NCBI GenBank assembly: GCA_002842215.1
Contig: PHCC01000023.1
Coordinates: 1-64,000 of the forward strand
Direction of reading: 5' to 3'
Origin: Betaproteobacteria bacterium HGW-Betaproteobacteria-9
Lineage (GTDB): Bacteria; Pseudomonadota; Gammaproteobacteria; Burkholderiales; Burkholderiaceae_C
DNA length: 64,000 nucleotides
Made by a program: the position numbers and the translations under genes. How positions within the stretch are numbered: position 1 is the first letter of the stretch; each line of letters begins with the position of its first letter. The notes beneath the pieces were generated by a model that had not been told where the DNA came from, ran no database searches, and was given only the letters and a program-made list of their open reading frames with translations. Below, in pieces: positions 29,007 through 38,343 of this stretch.

Positions 29007-30233
29007 CTATGCGTGCGCAGAGCGCAGGCGAATCGAAAAGTCGCGCAGCGCGGCAATGCCGCTTTCTTCCGCCCGGCGGCACCAGGCCTGCAGGTCGCTG
29101 GCCAGTTGCTCACGGGTGGCGTTCGTGCTGGACCACAGGGCTCGCAGTTCTTCACGCATGGTGACCATCTTGTCGAGCACCGGGTGTTCCGCCCGTGCCA
29201 GGGCCAGTTGTGGCTTGATGTCAGCGGGCACCTTGTCGTCATCGCGGTGCAGCCAGCGGCGGGCAGCATCCAGCACCGAAGCGTCGGCGCTACGGGCCTT
29301 CAGGCCTTCAACCTCACGCTGGCAGGCGGCACGCATCTCCCGCGCGTAACCGGCCATCACCTCGTAGCGGTTGGCGATGATCGCTTCCAGGGTCTTTTCG
29401 TCGGCCACGGGCTTCACGTCGCCAAACGCCATCCTGGGTGGCAGCTTCTTCACAGTGGCCAGTCCAACCGACTTCAGGATGGTGATGTACATCCAGCCGA
29501 TGTCGAACTCGTAGGGCTTGACCGACAGCTTGGCCGACGTCGGGTAGGTGTGGTGGTTGTTGTGCAGTTCCTCGCCACCAATGATGATGCCCCAGGGCGA
29601 CACGTTGGTGCTGGCGTCGGTGGCCTCGAAGTTGCGGTAACCCCACCAGTGGCCGATGCCGTTGATGATGCCGGCGGCCGTGATCGGTATCCACATCATC
29701 TGCAAGGCCCAGACCGACACCCCCAGCACGCCGAACAGCGCGACGTTGATGATCAGCATGAGGCTCACACCCAGGCGCGAGCGACCGGTGTAGAAGTGCC
29801 GCTCCACCCAGTCGTCCGGCGTGTTGTGGCCATAACGGTCCAGGGTTTCCTGGTTCTTGGCTTCTGCGCGGTAGAGCTCGCTGCCTTCAAAGAACACCTT
29901 CTTGATACCGAAGACCACCGGGCTGTGCGGGTCGCCTTCGCGCTCGCATTTGGCGTGGTGCTTGCGGTGGATCGCCGTCCACTCCTTGGTCACCATGCCG
30001 GTGGTCATCCAGAGCCAGAAGCGGAAAAAGTGGGAGGGAATGGGGTGCAGGTCCAGCGACCGATGGGCCGAGTGGCGGTGCAGGTAGATCGTCACGCTGG
30101 CGATGGTGATGTGGGTGAAGACCAAAGCGACCAGCAGCACCTGCCACCAGGCCGCACCGGTCAGGCCATGGGCCAGGAACTGGAGCAGGCTATCCCACAA
30201 ACCGGCAAAAAACTCGAAATCTGAAGCAATCAT
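29007..30233 (-). CDS. Acyl-CoA/fatty acid desaturase (delta-9 type)
   Basis: 408 residues from ATG 30233. The three histidine boxes of membrane desaturases are present: HRHSAHR, HRKHHAKC and HNNHH in EELHNNHHTYPTSAKL. Four or more membrane segments flank them. It inserts a double bond into acyl chains using a di-iron centre and oxygen, adjusting membrane fluidity. The C-terminal ~110 residues form a charged helical extension (about 295-408) beyond the desaturase core, also common in betaproteobacterial members. Confidence 0.92.
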   Translation of the reverse strand: MIASDFEFFAGLWDSLLQFLAHGLTGAAWWQVLLVALVFTHITIASVTIYLHRHSAHRSLDLHPIPSHFFRFWLWMTTGMVTKEWTAIHRKHHAKCEREGDPHSPVVFGIKKVFFEGSELYRAEAKNQETLDRYGHNTPDDWVERHFYTGRSRLGVSLMLIINVALFGVLGVSVWALQMMWIPITAAGIINGIGHWWGYRNFEATDASTNVSPWGIIIGGEELHNNHHTYPTSAKLSVKPYEFDIGWMYITILKSVGLATVKKLPPRMAFGDVKPVADEKTLEAIIANRYEVMAGYAREMRAACQREVEGLKARSADASVLDAARRWLHRDDDKVPADIKPQLALARAEHPVLDKMVTMREELRALWSSTNATREQLASDLQAWCRRAEESGIAALRDFSIRLRSAHA

Positions 30234-30399
30234 CAAGGTCCTATTCAACCGCCCACGAAGGCGTCAGGGCACCAAACGCCCCCGTTCAGGACAGGAGCGA
30301 AGCAACCTGCAATTTTAAAGCCGAGGGTGTCAATCAACAATCGCCGGACAGCTCCCCGTAAGCGAACAGCTCAGGCGAAATAGCTCATTTGCCGGTCTT

Positions 30400-31668
30400 T
30401 CAGACCTTTTTCCGCCAGACGGCAGCAAAAAAGCCATCCGTTGCATGCCGATGCGGCCACAAACGGAGCCATTGGCCATCCTCGCCCTGGCACAGGCGGT
30501 CTGCCTGAGGCACCTGAGCCAGGGCCAGCAGGCCTGCCACCGGCACGGGCTCAAAGTCCTTGTGGGCCTCTGAAAAAGCCCCTGCAACCGCTTCGTTCTC
30601 TGCCGGGAGCAGGCTGCAGGTGGCATACACCAGCCGCCCACCCGGCTTGAGCAATCGGGCAGCACTGTTCAGTATGGCCTGCTGGAGTTCAGCCTGGGCC
30701 GCCACCGTCTGCGGCGTCTGGCGCCACTTCAGATCCGGACTGCGGCGCAGCGTGCCCAGACCCGAGCACGGCGCATCGACCAGCACGCGATCGATCTTCC
30801 CGGCCAGCCGCTTGACGCGGTCGTCGCGCTCGTGCGCGATCGCCACCGGGTGCACGTTGGACAAGCCGCTGCGCGCCAGCCGCGGCTTGAGCGCATCCAG
30901 CCGATGGCCGGAGGTGTCGAAGGCGTAGAGTCGGCCGCTGTTGCGCATGGCCGCGCCGATGGCCAGCGTCTTGCCACCGGCGCCGGCGCAGAAGTCCACC
31001 ACCATTTCGCCCCGTTTGGCATCCAGCAGCAAGGCCAGCAGTTGCGAACCTTCATCCTGCACCTCCACTTCGCCCTGCGCAAAGGCGGGCAGTTTGGCCA
31101 GAGAAGGTTTTCCCTGCAGGCGGATGCCCAGCGGCGAGTAGGCCGTGGGTTCACACACCAAGCCAGCCTGGCGCAACTCGGCCAACACCGCTTCGCGCTT
31201 CTTCTTCAGCACATTGACGCGCAGGTCCAGCGGCGCAGGCTGGTTCAGGCTCGCCACCAGCGCGTCGAACTCATCGCCCACCTGTTCACCCAAGGCTGTG
31301 GCCAGCCAGTCGGGCAGGTTGTGGCGGTGCTGTGCCATGAGGTCGGCATCTTTCACCGCCAGGCAGTGGTCCCACCAGGTCTTTTCCACCTCGGTGAGCG
31401 CACTCTTGAGGAAATCGCGATCGCCGGGGAAACCCAGGATCGCCAAGCGCCGCCACTTGGAACCGGTGCCGGAGCGGGCCAGCCATTCGAACTTCAGACG
31501 CTCTCGCAGGATGGCGTAGACCGTGTCGGACAACGTGGCGCGCTCGCGAGGGCCGAGTGACCGGTTCTCCCGGAAATGGCGCGCGACCACGGCGTCGGTG
31601 GGGTGGTCAAACTTGAAAACCTGTTCGATCAGGAGGGAACATTCGTCCAGAAGGGCTTTGGGGTGCAT
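30400..31668 (-). CDS. RsmB-family 16S rRNA m5C methyltransferase
   Basis: 422 residues. An N-terminal NusB-like RNA-binding region (about 1-140) precedes a SAM-dependent catalytic domain: motif I VVDFCAGAGGKTLAIGAAMR, then DRVLVDAPCSGLGTLRRSPD (first catalytic Cys in PCSG) and VYATCSLLPAENEAVAGAFS (second Cys in TCS). Methylates cytosine C5 in rRNA. Family placement is firm; whether this is RsmB proper or a paralogue is uncertain, as another copy could exist elsewhere. Confidence 0.9.
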   Translation of the reverse strand: MHPKALLDECSLLIEQVFKFDHPTDAVVARHFRENRSLGPRERATLSDTVYAILRERLKFEWLARSGTGSKWRRLAILGFPGDRDFLKSALTEVEKTWWDHCLAVKDADLMAQHRHNLPDWLATALGEQVGDEFDALVASLNQPAPLDLRVNVLKKKREAVLAELRQAGLVCEPTAYSPLGIRLQGKPSLAKLPAFAQGEVEVQDEGSQLLALLLDAKRGEMVVDFCAGAGGKTLAIGAAMRNSGRLYAFDTSGHRLDALKPRLARSGLSNVHPVAIAHERDDRVKRLAGKIDRVLVDAPCSGLGTLRRSPDLKWRQTPQTVAAQAELQQAILNSAARLLKPGGRLVYATCSLLPAENEAVAGAFSEAHKDFEPVPVAGLLALAQVPQADRLCQGEDGQWLRLWPHRHATDGFFAAVWRKKV

Positions 31669-31702
31669 CTAGCTATTGTCCCACCCGCGATAATCATGGG
31701 CT

Positions 31703-33322
31703 ATGTCCGAAATTGCCCAACAGGTGAAGCGTCGCCGCACCTTCGCCATCATTTCCCACCCCGACGCGGGTAAAACGACCCTGACCGAGAAGCTGCTGCT
31801 GTTCTCGGGCGCCATCAACATCGCCGGCTCGGTGAAGGCGCGCAAGGCCGCGCGCCACGCCACGTCCGACTGGATGGAGATCGAAAAGCAGCGTGGCATT
31901 TCGGTGGCGTCGTCCGTGATGCAGATGGAATACCGCGACTGCGTGATCAACCTGCTCGACACCCCGGGTCACCAGGACTTCTCGGAAGACACCTACCGCG
32001 TGCTCACCGCCGTGGACGCCGCGCTGATGGTGATCGACGCCGGCAACGGCGTGGAACCGCAGACCCGGCGCCTGCTGCAGGTCTGCCGCGCGCGCAACAC
32101 GCCCATCCTCACCTTCGTCAACAAGATGGACCGCGAGGTGCAGGCGCCGCTGGACCTGATGGACGAGATTGAGCGCGAGCTGGGCATGACCGTGGTGCCG
32201 TTCACCTGGCCGGTGGGCATGGGCAAGACCTTCCGCGGCGTGTACGACCGCCGCACCGACCAGATGCGCGTGTTCGCTGCGGGCGAAGACCGGCGTGGCG
32301 GCGATGAAGACGTATTGGCCGGCCTGGACAACCCCGAGAGCCTGAAGCGCTTTGGCGCGGAGTTCGAGCAGGCGAAAGGCGAGCTGGAACTGGTCGAAGG
32401 CGCTTCGCCCGCGTTCGACGAAGAACAGTTCCTGGCGGGCAAACAGACCCCCATGCTGTTCGGCTCGGCGGTCAACAACTTCGGCGTGCGCGAGGTGCTG
32501 GACGCGCTGGTGGACCTGGCACCGCCCCCGGGCGACCGCCCCGCCATCCAGCGCGTGGTGCACCCCGAAGAACCCAAATTCACCGGCGTGGTGTTCAAGA
32601 TCCAGGCCAACATGGACCCGGCGCACCGCGACCGCATCGCCTTCGTGCGCGTGGCCAGCGGCCACTTCGAGCGCGGCATGAAGCTCAGGGTGGTGCGCAG
32701 CGGCAAGGACCTGCGGCCCAACACGGTGGTGAGCTTCCTGTCGCAGCGGCGCGAGCTGCTGGACGAGGCTTTTGCCGGCGACATCATCGGCATCCCGAAC
32801 CACGGTGTGCTGCAGCTCGGCGACACGCTCACCGAAGGCGAAAGCCTGCAGTTCACCGGTCTGCCCTTCTTCGCGCCGGAAATCATCCGCAGCGTGGAAG
32901 TGGCCGATCCGCTGCGCAGCAAGCAGCTGCGTGCCGGTCTCACACAGCTGGGTGAAGAGGGTGCGATCCAGGTGTTCCGCCCGGTGGCGGGCTCGGTGCT
33001 GTTGCTCGGCGCCGTGGGCCAGCTGCAGTTTGAAGTGGTGGCGCACCGGCTGGAACACGAATATGGGGTCAAGGCCCGCATCATGAACAGCCCCTACCAG
33101 GTGGCGCGCTGGGTGACCTGTGCGCCCGAAGACGGTGGCGAAGTCGAACTCAAGAAGTTCATTGATGCCAACAGCCACAGGGTGGCGCTGGACGCCGTGG
33201 ACGCGCCCACGTTGCTGGTGGACCACCAAGCCACGCTGCGCGCGGTCGAGGCCAACTGGCCGAAGATCAAGTTCCACGCCATGCGGGAACACGCGGGCCT
33301 GGTATTCGCAAAAGGCGTCTGA
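31703..33322 (+). CDS. prfC: Peptide chain release factor 3
   Basis: 539 residues. Translational GTPase: P-loop AIISHPDAGKTTLTEKLLLF, switch II INLLDTPGHQDFSEDTYRVL, NKMD in ILTFVNKMDREVQAPLDLM, and RF3-specific C-terminal FRPVAGSVLLLGAVGQLQFE. It recycles RF1/RF2 from ribosomes after termination. Divergent from the RsmB-like gene with a 34-bp gap. Confidence 0.97.
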   Translation: MSEIAQQVKRRRTFAIISHPDAGKTTLTEKLLLFSGAINIAGSVKARKAARHATSDWMEIEKQRGISVASSVMQMEYRDCVINLLDTPGHQDFSEDTYRVLTAVDAALMVIDAGNGVEPQTRRLLQVCRARNTPILTFVNKMDREVQAPLDLMDEIERELGMTVVPFTWPVGMGKTFRGVYDRRTDQMRVFAAGEDRRGGDEDVLAGLDNPESLKRFGAEFEQAKGELELVEGASPAFDEEQFLAGKQTPMLFGSAVNNFGVREVLDALVDLAPPPGDRPAIQRVVHPEEPKFTGVVFKIQANMDPAHRDRIAFVRVASGHFERGMKLRVVRSGKDLRPNTVVSFLSQRRELLDEAFAGDIIGIPNHGVLQLGDTLTEGESLQFTGLPFFAPEIIRSVEVADPLRSKQLRAGLTQLGEEGAIQVFRPVAGSVLLLGAVGQLQFEVVAHRLEHEYGVKARIMNSPYQVARWVTCAPEDGGEVELKKFIDANSHRVALDAVDAPTLLVDHQATLRAVEANWPKIKFHAMREHAGLVFAKGV

Positions 33323-33916
33323 TCAGCCGGCGGCGAGCAGCTGCTCTACTGCGTGCGGGTACATGATGTGTTCCTGCGTCAGCACCCGCGCAGCCAGCGC
33401 TTGCGCGGTGTCACCCGGCAGCACCGGCACCACGGCCTGATCCAGGATGTCCCCGTGGTCGAGCTCAGCGGTCACGCGGTGCACGGTGGCGCCGACGAAT
33501 CTGCAGCCCATGTCGATGGCGCGCTGATGGGTGTTCAGGCCTGTGAACGCGGGCAGCAGGCTGGGGTGGATGTTGATCAGCCGGCCTTCGTAGTGTTGAA
33601 CGAACCCGGGCGTGAGGATGCGCATGAAGCCGGCCAGCACCACCAACGCCGGATCGTGGCGGTCGATTTCGGTCATCAACGCGGCATCGAAGGCCTCCCG
33701 CGATGCAAACCCCTTGTGATCCAGGACCGCGGTGGGAATGTGGTGCTCGCGGGCAACGCCCAAGCCGCCCGCCTCGGCCTTGTTGCTGATGACGGCCGCC
33801 ACGCGGGCGCCGTACCGATCACCCCAATGACGCCGCTCGGCGGCCCTGACGATGGCGGCCATGTTCGAGCCGCTGCCTGAGATCAGAATGACGATGTTTT
33901 TATGAACGGCTGACAT
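33323..33916 (-). CDS. purN: Phosphoribosylglycinamide formyltransferase 1
   Basis: 197 residues from ATG 33916; an in-frame GTG at 33922 is possible. N-terminal [19 protein letters not shown] binds the phosphoribosyl substrate; [20 protein letters not shown], the catalytic [20 protein letters not shown] and [20 protein letters not shown] match PurN. It transfers formyl from 10-formyl-THF to GAR in purine synthesis. Its stop abuts the stop of convergent prfC, with no space for a separate terminator. Confidence 0.96.
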   Translation of the reverse strand: MSAVHKNIVILISGSGSNMAAIVRAAERRHWGDRYGARVAAVISNKAEAGGLGVAREHHIPTAVLDHKGFASREAFDAALMTEIDRHDPALVVLAGFMRILTPGFVQHYEGRLINIHPSLLPAFTGLNTHQRAIDMGCRFVGATVHRVTAELDHGDILDQAVVPVLPGDTAQALAARVLTQEHIMYPHAVEQLLAAG

Positions 33917-33930
33917 GGCCACGAAGTGTA

Positions 33931-34659
33931 ATGACCCTGGAACACCCTACCTCTCCCGCCGGTCCCCGCGTGCACCGCTTTGACCAGCGCCCCTTGTCCA
34001 TCACCGAAGCTCGCGTGCTGGGCACGCTGATGGAAAAGGCGCGCACGGTGCCCGACAGCTACCCGCTGACGCTCAACAGCCTGCAGAGCGGCTGCAACCA
34101 GAAGTCGAGCCGGGAACCGGTGCTGTCCCTGAGCGAGGGTGAAATCGGCGAAGCCATCGACGGCTTGCGGCAGCTGCACATGGTGGTGGAGACCAGTGGC
34201 GGCCGCGTCACGCGCTACGAACACAACTTCCAGCGCGCCGTGGGCGTGCCCGAGCAGTCCGCCGTGCTGCTGGGCATGTTGGTGCTGCGCGGCCCGCAGA
34301 CCGCGGGCGAGCTGCGCCTGAACACCGAGCGCTGGTACAAGTTCCTCGACATCGCCTCGGTGGACGCGTTTCTCGAAGAACTGCAGGACCGTTCGCCCGA
34401 AAAGGGCGGCGCCCTGGTGGTGAAGCTGCCGCGCGCGCCGGGTGCCCGGGAACAACGCTGGGCCCACCTGCTCTGCGGTCCGGTAGACGCCAACGTGCTG
34501 GCAGCCCCACAGGGCCACAACGGCCTCGGCATGAACGAAGACGAAGTGATCGCCCTCACCCGACGCGTGACCAGCCTGGAGGAGACGGTGGAACACCTGA
34601 AGGCCCAGCTGCAAAACCTGCACGAGCAACTCGGCTTGTCGCAGCCCGGACAGGGATAA
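33931..34659 (+). CDS. YceH/DUF480-family protein
   Basis: 242 residues. Contains the family core [40 protein letters not shown] and [20 protein letters not shown], which form two winged-helix domains; a C-terminal coiled-coil-like stretch ([20 protein letters not shown]) follows. Function in the family is unclear; DNA or protein binding is implied by the fold only. Starts 14 bp from the divergent purN start. Confidence 0.88.
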   Translation: MTLEHPTSPAGPRVHRFDQRPLSITEARVLGTLMEKARTVPDSYPLTLNSLQSGCNQKSSREPVLSLSEGEIGEAIDGLRQLHMVVETSGGRVTRYEHNFQRAVGVPEQSAVLLGMLVLRGPQTAGELRLNTERWYKFLDIASVDAFLEELQDRSPEKGGALVVKLPRAPGAREQRWAHLLCGPVDANVLAAPQGHNGLGMNEDEVIALTRRVTSLEETVEHLKAQLQNLHEQLGLSQPGQG

Positions 34660-34692
34660 AACGAACGGTCGTGCCAAACTGTGCGCCGTTGA

Positions 34693-34718
34693 GCGGGGCT
34701 CTGCCCTCTGAGCCCCGC
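34693..34718 (+). other. Perfect 9-bp stem-loop before the acyl-CoA dehydrogenase operon
   Basis: GCGGGGCTC, 8-nt loop, GAGCCCCGC. It lies 34 bp after the YceH-family stop and 19 bp before the acyl-CoA dehydrogenase start. No T-run, so a poor intrinsic terminator; perhaps an mRNA-processing or leader structure. Confidence 0.5.
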
Positions 34719-34737
34719 CATCCACCAGGAGACAAGC

Positions 34738-35919
34738 ATGGATTTGGCATTCACGCCGCAAGAGCAGGCGTTCCGCGAAGAAGTTCGCGCCTGGGTCAAG
34801 GACAACCTGCCCGCCGACATCGCCCACAAGGTCCACAACGCGCTGCGCCTGAGCCGCGACGACATGCAGCGCTGGGCCAAGATCCTCGGCAAGAAAGGCT
34901 GGCTGGGCTACGGCTGGCCCCAACAGTTCGGCGGCCCGGGCTGGACCGCCGTGCAGAAACACCTGTTCGAAGAAGAATGCGCCCTGGCCGGCGCGCCGCG
35001 CATCGTTCCCTTTGGCCCAGTGATGGTGGCGCCCGTCATCATGGCTTTCGGCAACCCCGAACAGCAGGAACGTTTCCTGCCCGGCATCGCCAGCGGCGAC
35101 GTCTGGTGGAGCCAGGGCTACAGCGAACCCGGCTCGGGCTCGGACCTGGCCTCGGTCAAGTGTCGAGCCGAGCGCCAGGGTGACCACTACCTCGTCAACG
35201 GTCAGAAAACCTGGACCACGCTCGGCCAGTACGGCGAGTGGATCTTCTGCCTGGTGCGCACCAGCACCGAAGGCAAACCGCAGACCGGCATCAGCTTCCT
35301 GCTGATCGACATGAAGTCGCCCGGCGTGAGCGTGCGCCCGATCAAGCTGCTGGACGGCGAGTGCGAAGTCAACGAGGTTTTCTTCGACAACGTGAAGGTG
35401 CCGGCCGAGAACCTGATCGGCGAAGAGAACAAGGGCTGGACCTACGCCAAGCACCTGCTCTCGCACGAGCGCACCAACATCGCCGACGTGAACCGCGCCA
35501 AGCGCGAGCTGGAGCGCCTGAAGCGCATCGCCAGGGCCGAAGGCGTCTGGGACGACAGCCGCTTCCGCGACCAGATCGCACTGCTGGAGGTGGACGTGGT
35601 GGCACTGGAAATGCTGGTGCTGCGCGTGCTCTCGGCCGAAAAGTCGGGCAAAAACTCGCTGGACATCGCCGGCCTGCTCAAGATCAAGGGCAGCGAGATC
35701 CAGCAGCGCTACGCCGAACTCATGATGCTGGCCGCCGGGCCGTTCGCCGTGCCCTTCATCGAAGAGGCAATGGAAGCCAGTTGGCAAGGCGACTTCCCCG
35801 GCGGCACGGTGGCCAATGCCCCGCTCGCTTCCACCTACTTCAACCTGCGCAAGACCACCATCTACGGTGGCAGCAACGAAGTGCAGCGCAACATCGTCGC
35901 CCAGACGGTCCTCGGTTAA
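34738..35919 (+). CDS. Acyl-CoA dehydrogenase (large-subunit-like)
   Basis: 393 residues. ACAD fold: helical N-domain (LAFTPQEQAFREEVRAWVKD), beta domain with FAD/substrate motif WSQGYSEPGSGSDLASVKCR and NGQKTWTTLGQYGEW, and C-terminal domain ending YGGSNEVQRNIVAQTVLG. It oxidises an acyl-CoA to the 2,3-enoyl-CoA, passing electrons to ETF. Paired with a second ACAD 11 bp downstream; similar pairs occur as the large and small subunits of pimeloyl-CoA dehydrogenase. Substrate not determinable. Confidence 0.88.
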   Translation: MDLAFTPQEQAFREEVRAWVKDNLPADIAHKVHNALRLSRDDMQRWAKILGKKGWLGYGWPQQFGGPGWTAVQKHLFEEECALAGAPRIVPFGPVMVAPVIMAFGNPEQQERFLPGIASGDVWWSQGYSEPGSGSDLASVKCRAERQGDHYLVNGQKTWTTLGQYGEWIFCLVRTSTEGKPQTGISFLLIDMKSPGVSVRPIKLLDGECEVNEVFFDNVKVPAENLIGEENKGWTYAKHLLSHERTNIADVNRAKRELERLKRIARAEGVWDDSRFRDQIALLEVDVVALEMLVLRVLSAEKSGKNSLDIAGLLKIKGSEIQQRYAELMMLAAGPFAVPFIEEAMEASWQGDFPGGTVANAPLASTYFNLRKTTIYGGSNEVQRNIVAQTVLG

Positions 35920-35930
35920 GGAGATACAAC

Positions 35931-37040
35931 ATGGATTTCGATTTCAGCGACGACCAGGCACAGCTGCGCGACGCGGTGCGCAAGTGGGTGGACAAGGGCT
36001 ACGACTTCGAGCGCCGCCGCACCATCGTGAAAGCCGGTGGCTTTGACCGCAGTGCCTACAACGAACTGGCCGAACTCGGCCTGGCGGGCCTCTACATCAG
36101 CGAAGCCGATGGCGGCCTGGGCATGGGCCCGGTCGAGGGCATGGTGGTGATGGAAGAGCTGGGGCGCGGCATCGTGCTGGAGCCGCTGGCGCAGACGTTG
36201 ATTGCCGGCGGCGTGATCGGTGGCTACGCCGGCGCGGACGTCAAGGCCGCCTGGCTGCCGAAAATCGCATCGGGCGAGGCGCTGGTGGTGCTGGCGCAGC
36301 AGGAACGCGGTGCGCGCTACCGGCTGGATGCCTGCAAGACCACCGCCACCCCGGCCGGCAGTGGCTGGACGGTGAGCGGCGCCAAGAGCGTGGTGCCCGC
36401 CGGTGACCGGGCCGACGCCTTCATCGTGCCCGCGGTGGCCAACGGCCAGATCGCCTTGTTCCTGGTGGAACGCAGTGCTGCCAGCACCCAGGGCTACGGC
36501 ACGCAGGACGGCGGCCGTGCGGCCGAAGTGAGCCTGAAAAATGCACCCGCCAGCCTGATCACCACCGATGGCTTGGCCGCGCTGGAACACGCGGTGGACA
36601 TCGGCATTGCCGCGGTGTGCGCCGAGGCCGTGGGCGTGATGGACAAGACCGTGGCCCTCACCGTGGACTACATGAACACGCGCAAGCAGTTCGGCGTGGC
36701 GATCGCGAGCTTCCAGGCACTGCGCCACCGCGTGGCCGACATGAAGATGCAGCTGGAACTGGCACGCTCCATGAGCTTCTACGCCAGCCTGAAGCTGAAC
36801 GCTCCAGCCGCCGAGCGCCGCCGCGCGATGGCTCGCGCCAAGGTGCAACTGGGCAACTCGATGCGTTACGTGGGCCAGCAGTCGGTGCAGCTGCACGGTG
36901 GCATCGGCGTAACCGACGAGTACATCGGCAGCCACTATTTCAAGAAGCTGACCCAGCTGGAGTTGACCTTTGGCGACACCCTGCACCACCTGGGCGAGGT
37001 GTCGGCGCGGATGGAGGACACGGCGGGGGTGTTTGCCTGA
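35931..37040 (+). CDS. Acyl-CoA dehydrogenase (small-subunit-like)
   Basis: 369 residues from ATG 35931 with GGAG 8 bp upstream. N-terminal DFSDDQAQLRDAVRKWVDKG; flavin-domain C-terminus with TRKQFGVAIASFQALRHRVA and QLHGGIGVTDEYIGSHYFKK. The middle beta domain is more divergent than in its neighbour. Probably forms a heteromer with the preceding ACAD, as in PimC/PimD-type enzymes; this is inferred from adjacency and the length pattern. Confidence 0.86.
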   Translation: MDFDFSDDQAQLRDAVRKWVDKGYDFERRRTIVKAGGFDRSAYNELAELGLAGLYISEADGGLGMGPVEGMVVMEELGRGIVLEPLAQTLIAGGVIGGYAGADVKAAWLPKIASGEALVVLAQQERGARYRLDACKTTATPAGSGWTVSGAKSVVPAGDRADAFIVPAVANGQIALFLVERSAASTQGYGTQDGGRAAEVSLKNAPASLITTDGLAALEHAVDIGIAAVCAEAVGVMDKTVALTVDYMNTRKQFGVAIASFQALRHRVADMKMQLELARSMSFYASLKLNAPAAERRRAMARAKVQLGNSMRYVGQQSVQLHGGIGVTDEYIGSHYFKKLTQLELTFGDTLHHLGEVSARMEDTAGVFA

Positions 37041-37126
37041 GCGGAAGCCACATCAGGAAACCCGAGTTCCAGGACGCCAACAACAAGGCTCCTTGATGCC
37101 GTTGGTACCTGGAAAAGCTTACACCT

Positions 37127-37534
37127 TCACTCACACAGGTCTCTGCGAAGCTCAATCCCTTTTTTGGGGTGCTCGTATTTGACGGACCTGGCTCTTTTCA
37201 CTCCGCTGCCATCACCGTCTGGAACGGCAGCTTCGACAGTTAGTTGTTCAGTGTTTGGCGTCCAGTACTCTGCTTCCCAAATCCAAGCCAAATCGGCATT
37301 TCGACCTACTGCCTGTTCAGCCTCCTGTATGGTCATTCCACAAGTGATTCGATCATAGGCGGCTCGCAAGTCCACTGAACCGCTTCCACCTCCATCCGAA
37401 GAACCTCCACCAACATCGAGCGGATCTGATCCCCCGCCACATCCCGCTACTGCGACCGCGAACACGAAGCACAAGCCCCATCGGCTCCAGCGACCAGACG
37501 AAGAAACTCCAGCTTGTTTCAAGCTTTTCATCAT
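37127..37534 (-). CDS. Small hypothetical lipoprotein
   Basis: 135 residues from ATG 37534. Twin Met-Met start, hydrophobic segment and lipobox VAVAGC at about residues 28-33, then a Gly/Ser-rich spacer (GGGSDPLDVGGGSSDGGGSG). The following domain (AAYDRITCGMTIQEAEQAVG) resembles the start of SmpA/OmlA-type modules, though too short to be sure. The region is visibly AT-richer than the flanks (about 37,080-37,630), suggesting horizontal acquisition. No functional partner is evident. Confidence 0.65.
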   Translation of the reverse strand: MMKSLKQAGVSSSGRWSRWGLCFVFAVAVAGCGGGSDPLDVGGGSSDGGGSGSVDLRAAYDRITCGMTIQEAEQAVGRNADLAWIWEAEYWTPNTEQLTVEAAVPDGDGSGVKRARSVKYEHPKKGIELRRDLCE

Positions 37535-37632
37535 TCACTCCCTTGATAAACTACTAACAAAGCGCTCAATAACGCCACGGTGCAACAAAAATTTGCACCT
37601 TAAATTGTAGTTCGGATGAAATGTGAAAACGC

Positions 37633-38190
37633 TCAGGCGTGTAGCCGGGAGCTCTTTGGAAGGTGGGACATCAGGAACTCCATCTGGTCCGCCAGGATGC
37701 GCCGGTTGCGCAAGATGAAGTCTTCCCACAGGCTGGGCACGTAAGGCGTGTAGATCAGGGGCATGTGGGCCTGCTCGGGGGTTCGGTTGCCCTTGCGGTG
37801 GTTGCACGAGCGGCAGGCCGTCACCACATTCATCCAGGTGTCGCGGCCGTTTTGCCCCAGCGGCATGATGTGCTCACGCGTCAGCTCTTCTTCGTGAAAA
37901 TGCCCGCCGCAATAGCCGCACAGGCAACGGTCGCGGGCGAAGAGTTTGCTGTTGGTGAGCGTGGGCCGCAGGTCGAAAGGGTTGATGCGTGGCACGCCCT
38001 GGGTGCCGATGATGGAGTTGACGGTGATGATCGACTGCAGGCCGGAAACAGCGTTGTGACCGCCGTGGAACACGGCAACCTCGGCACCCATTTCCCAGCG
38101 CACCTCATCCGCGGCATAGTGCAGCACCGCTTCTTCCAGGCTGATCCAGGACTGGGGCAGCCCCTGCGCAGACAACTTCAAGACCTTCAA
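37633..38190 (-). CDS. HNH endonuclease family protein
   Basis: 185 residues. Starts with TTG 38190 (MKVLKLSAQGLPQSWISLEE), backed by GGAGGTGG a few bases upstream. The HNH core is complete: C-x2-C in RCLCGYCGGHFHEEELTREH, then IMPLGQNGRDTWMNVVTACR and SCNHRKGNRTP, with two CxxC pairs binding structural zinc and TREHIMP providing the catalytic His. Divergent from ribF. Probably a chromosomal, domesticated HNH nuclease; substrate unknown. Confidence 0.87.
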   Translation of the reverse strand: MKVLKLSAQGLPQSWISLEEAVLHYAADEVRWEMGAEVAVFHGGHNAVSGLQSIITVNSIIGTQGVPRINPFDLRPTLTNSKLFARDRCLCGYCGGHFHEEELTREHIMPLGQNGRDTWMNVVTACRSCNHRKGNRTPEQAHMPLIYTPYVPSLWEDFILRNRRILADQMEFLMSHLPKSSRLHA

Positions 38191-38236
38191 GACCCACCTC
38201 CACGTTGATATTCAACCGGACAATCTGTCTTCAGGT

Positions 38237-38261
38237 CAGGCCCCGCGCCACTTGGGGCCTG
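38237..38261. other. Stem-loop in the HNH-ribF divergent region
   Basis: CAGGCCCC (38237-38244), 9-nt loop, GGGGCCTG (38254-38261): a perfect 8-bp stem 83 bp upstream of ribF. No T-run. It might influence either divergent transcript. Confidence 0.4.
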
Positions 38262-38343
38262 CCTGTCATGTGTCAATATACAGCGCTTCTGTGACAAACA
38301 CCTTGAACCGCGCCCAACACCCGGCATGGGGCGGGCATCGCCC

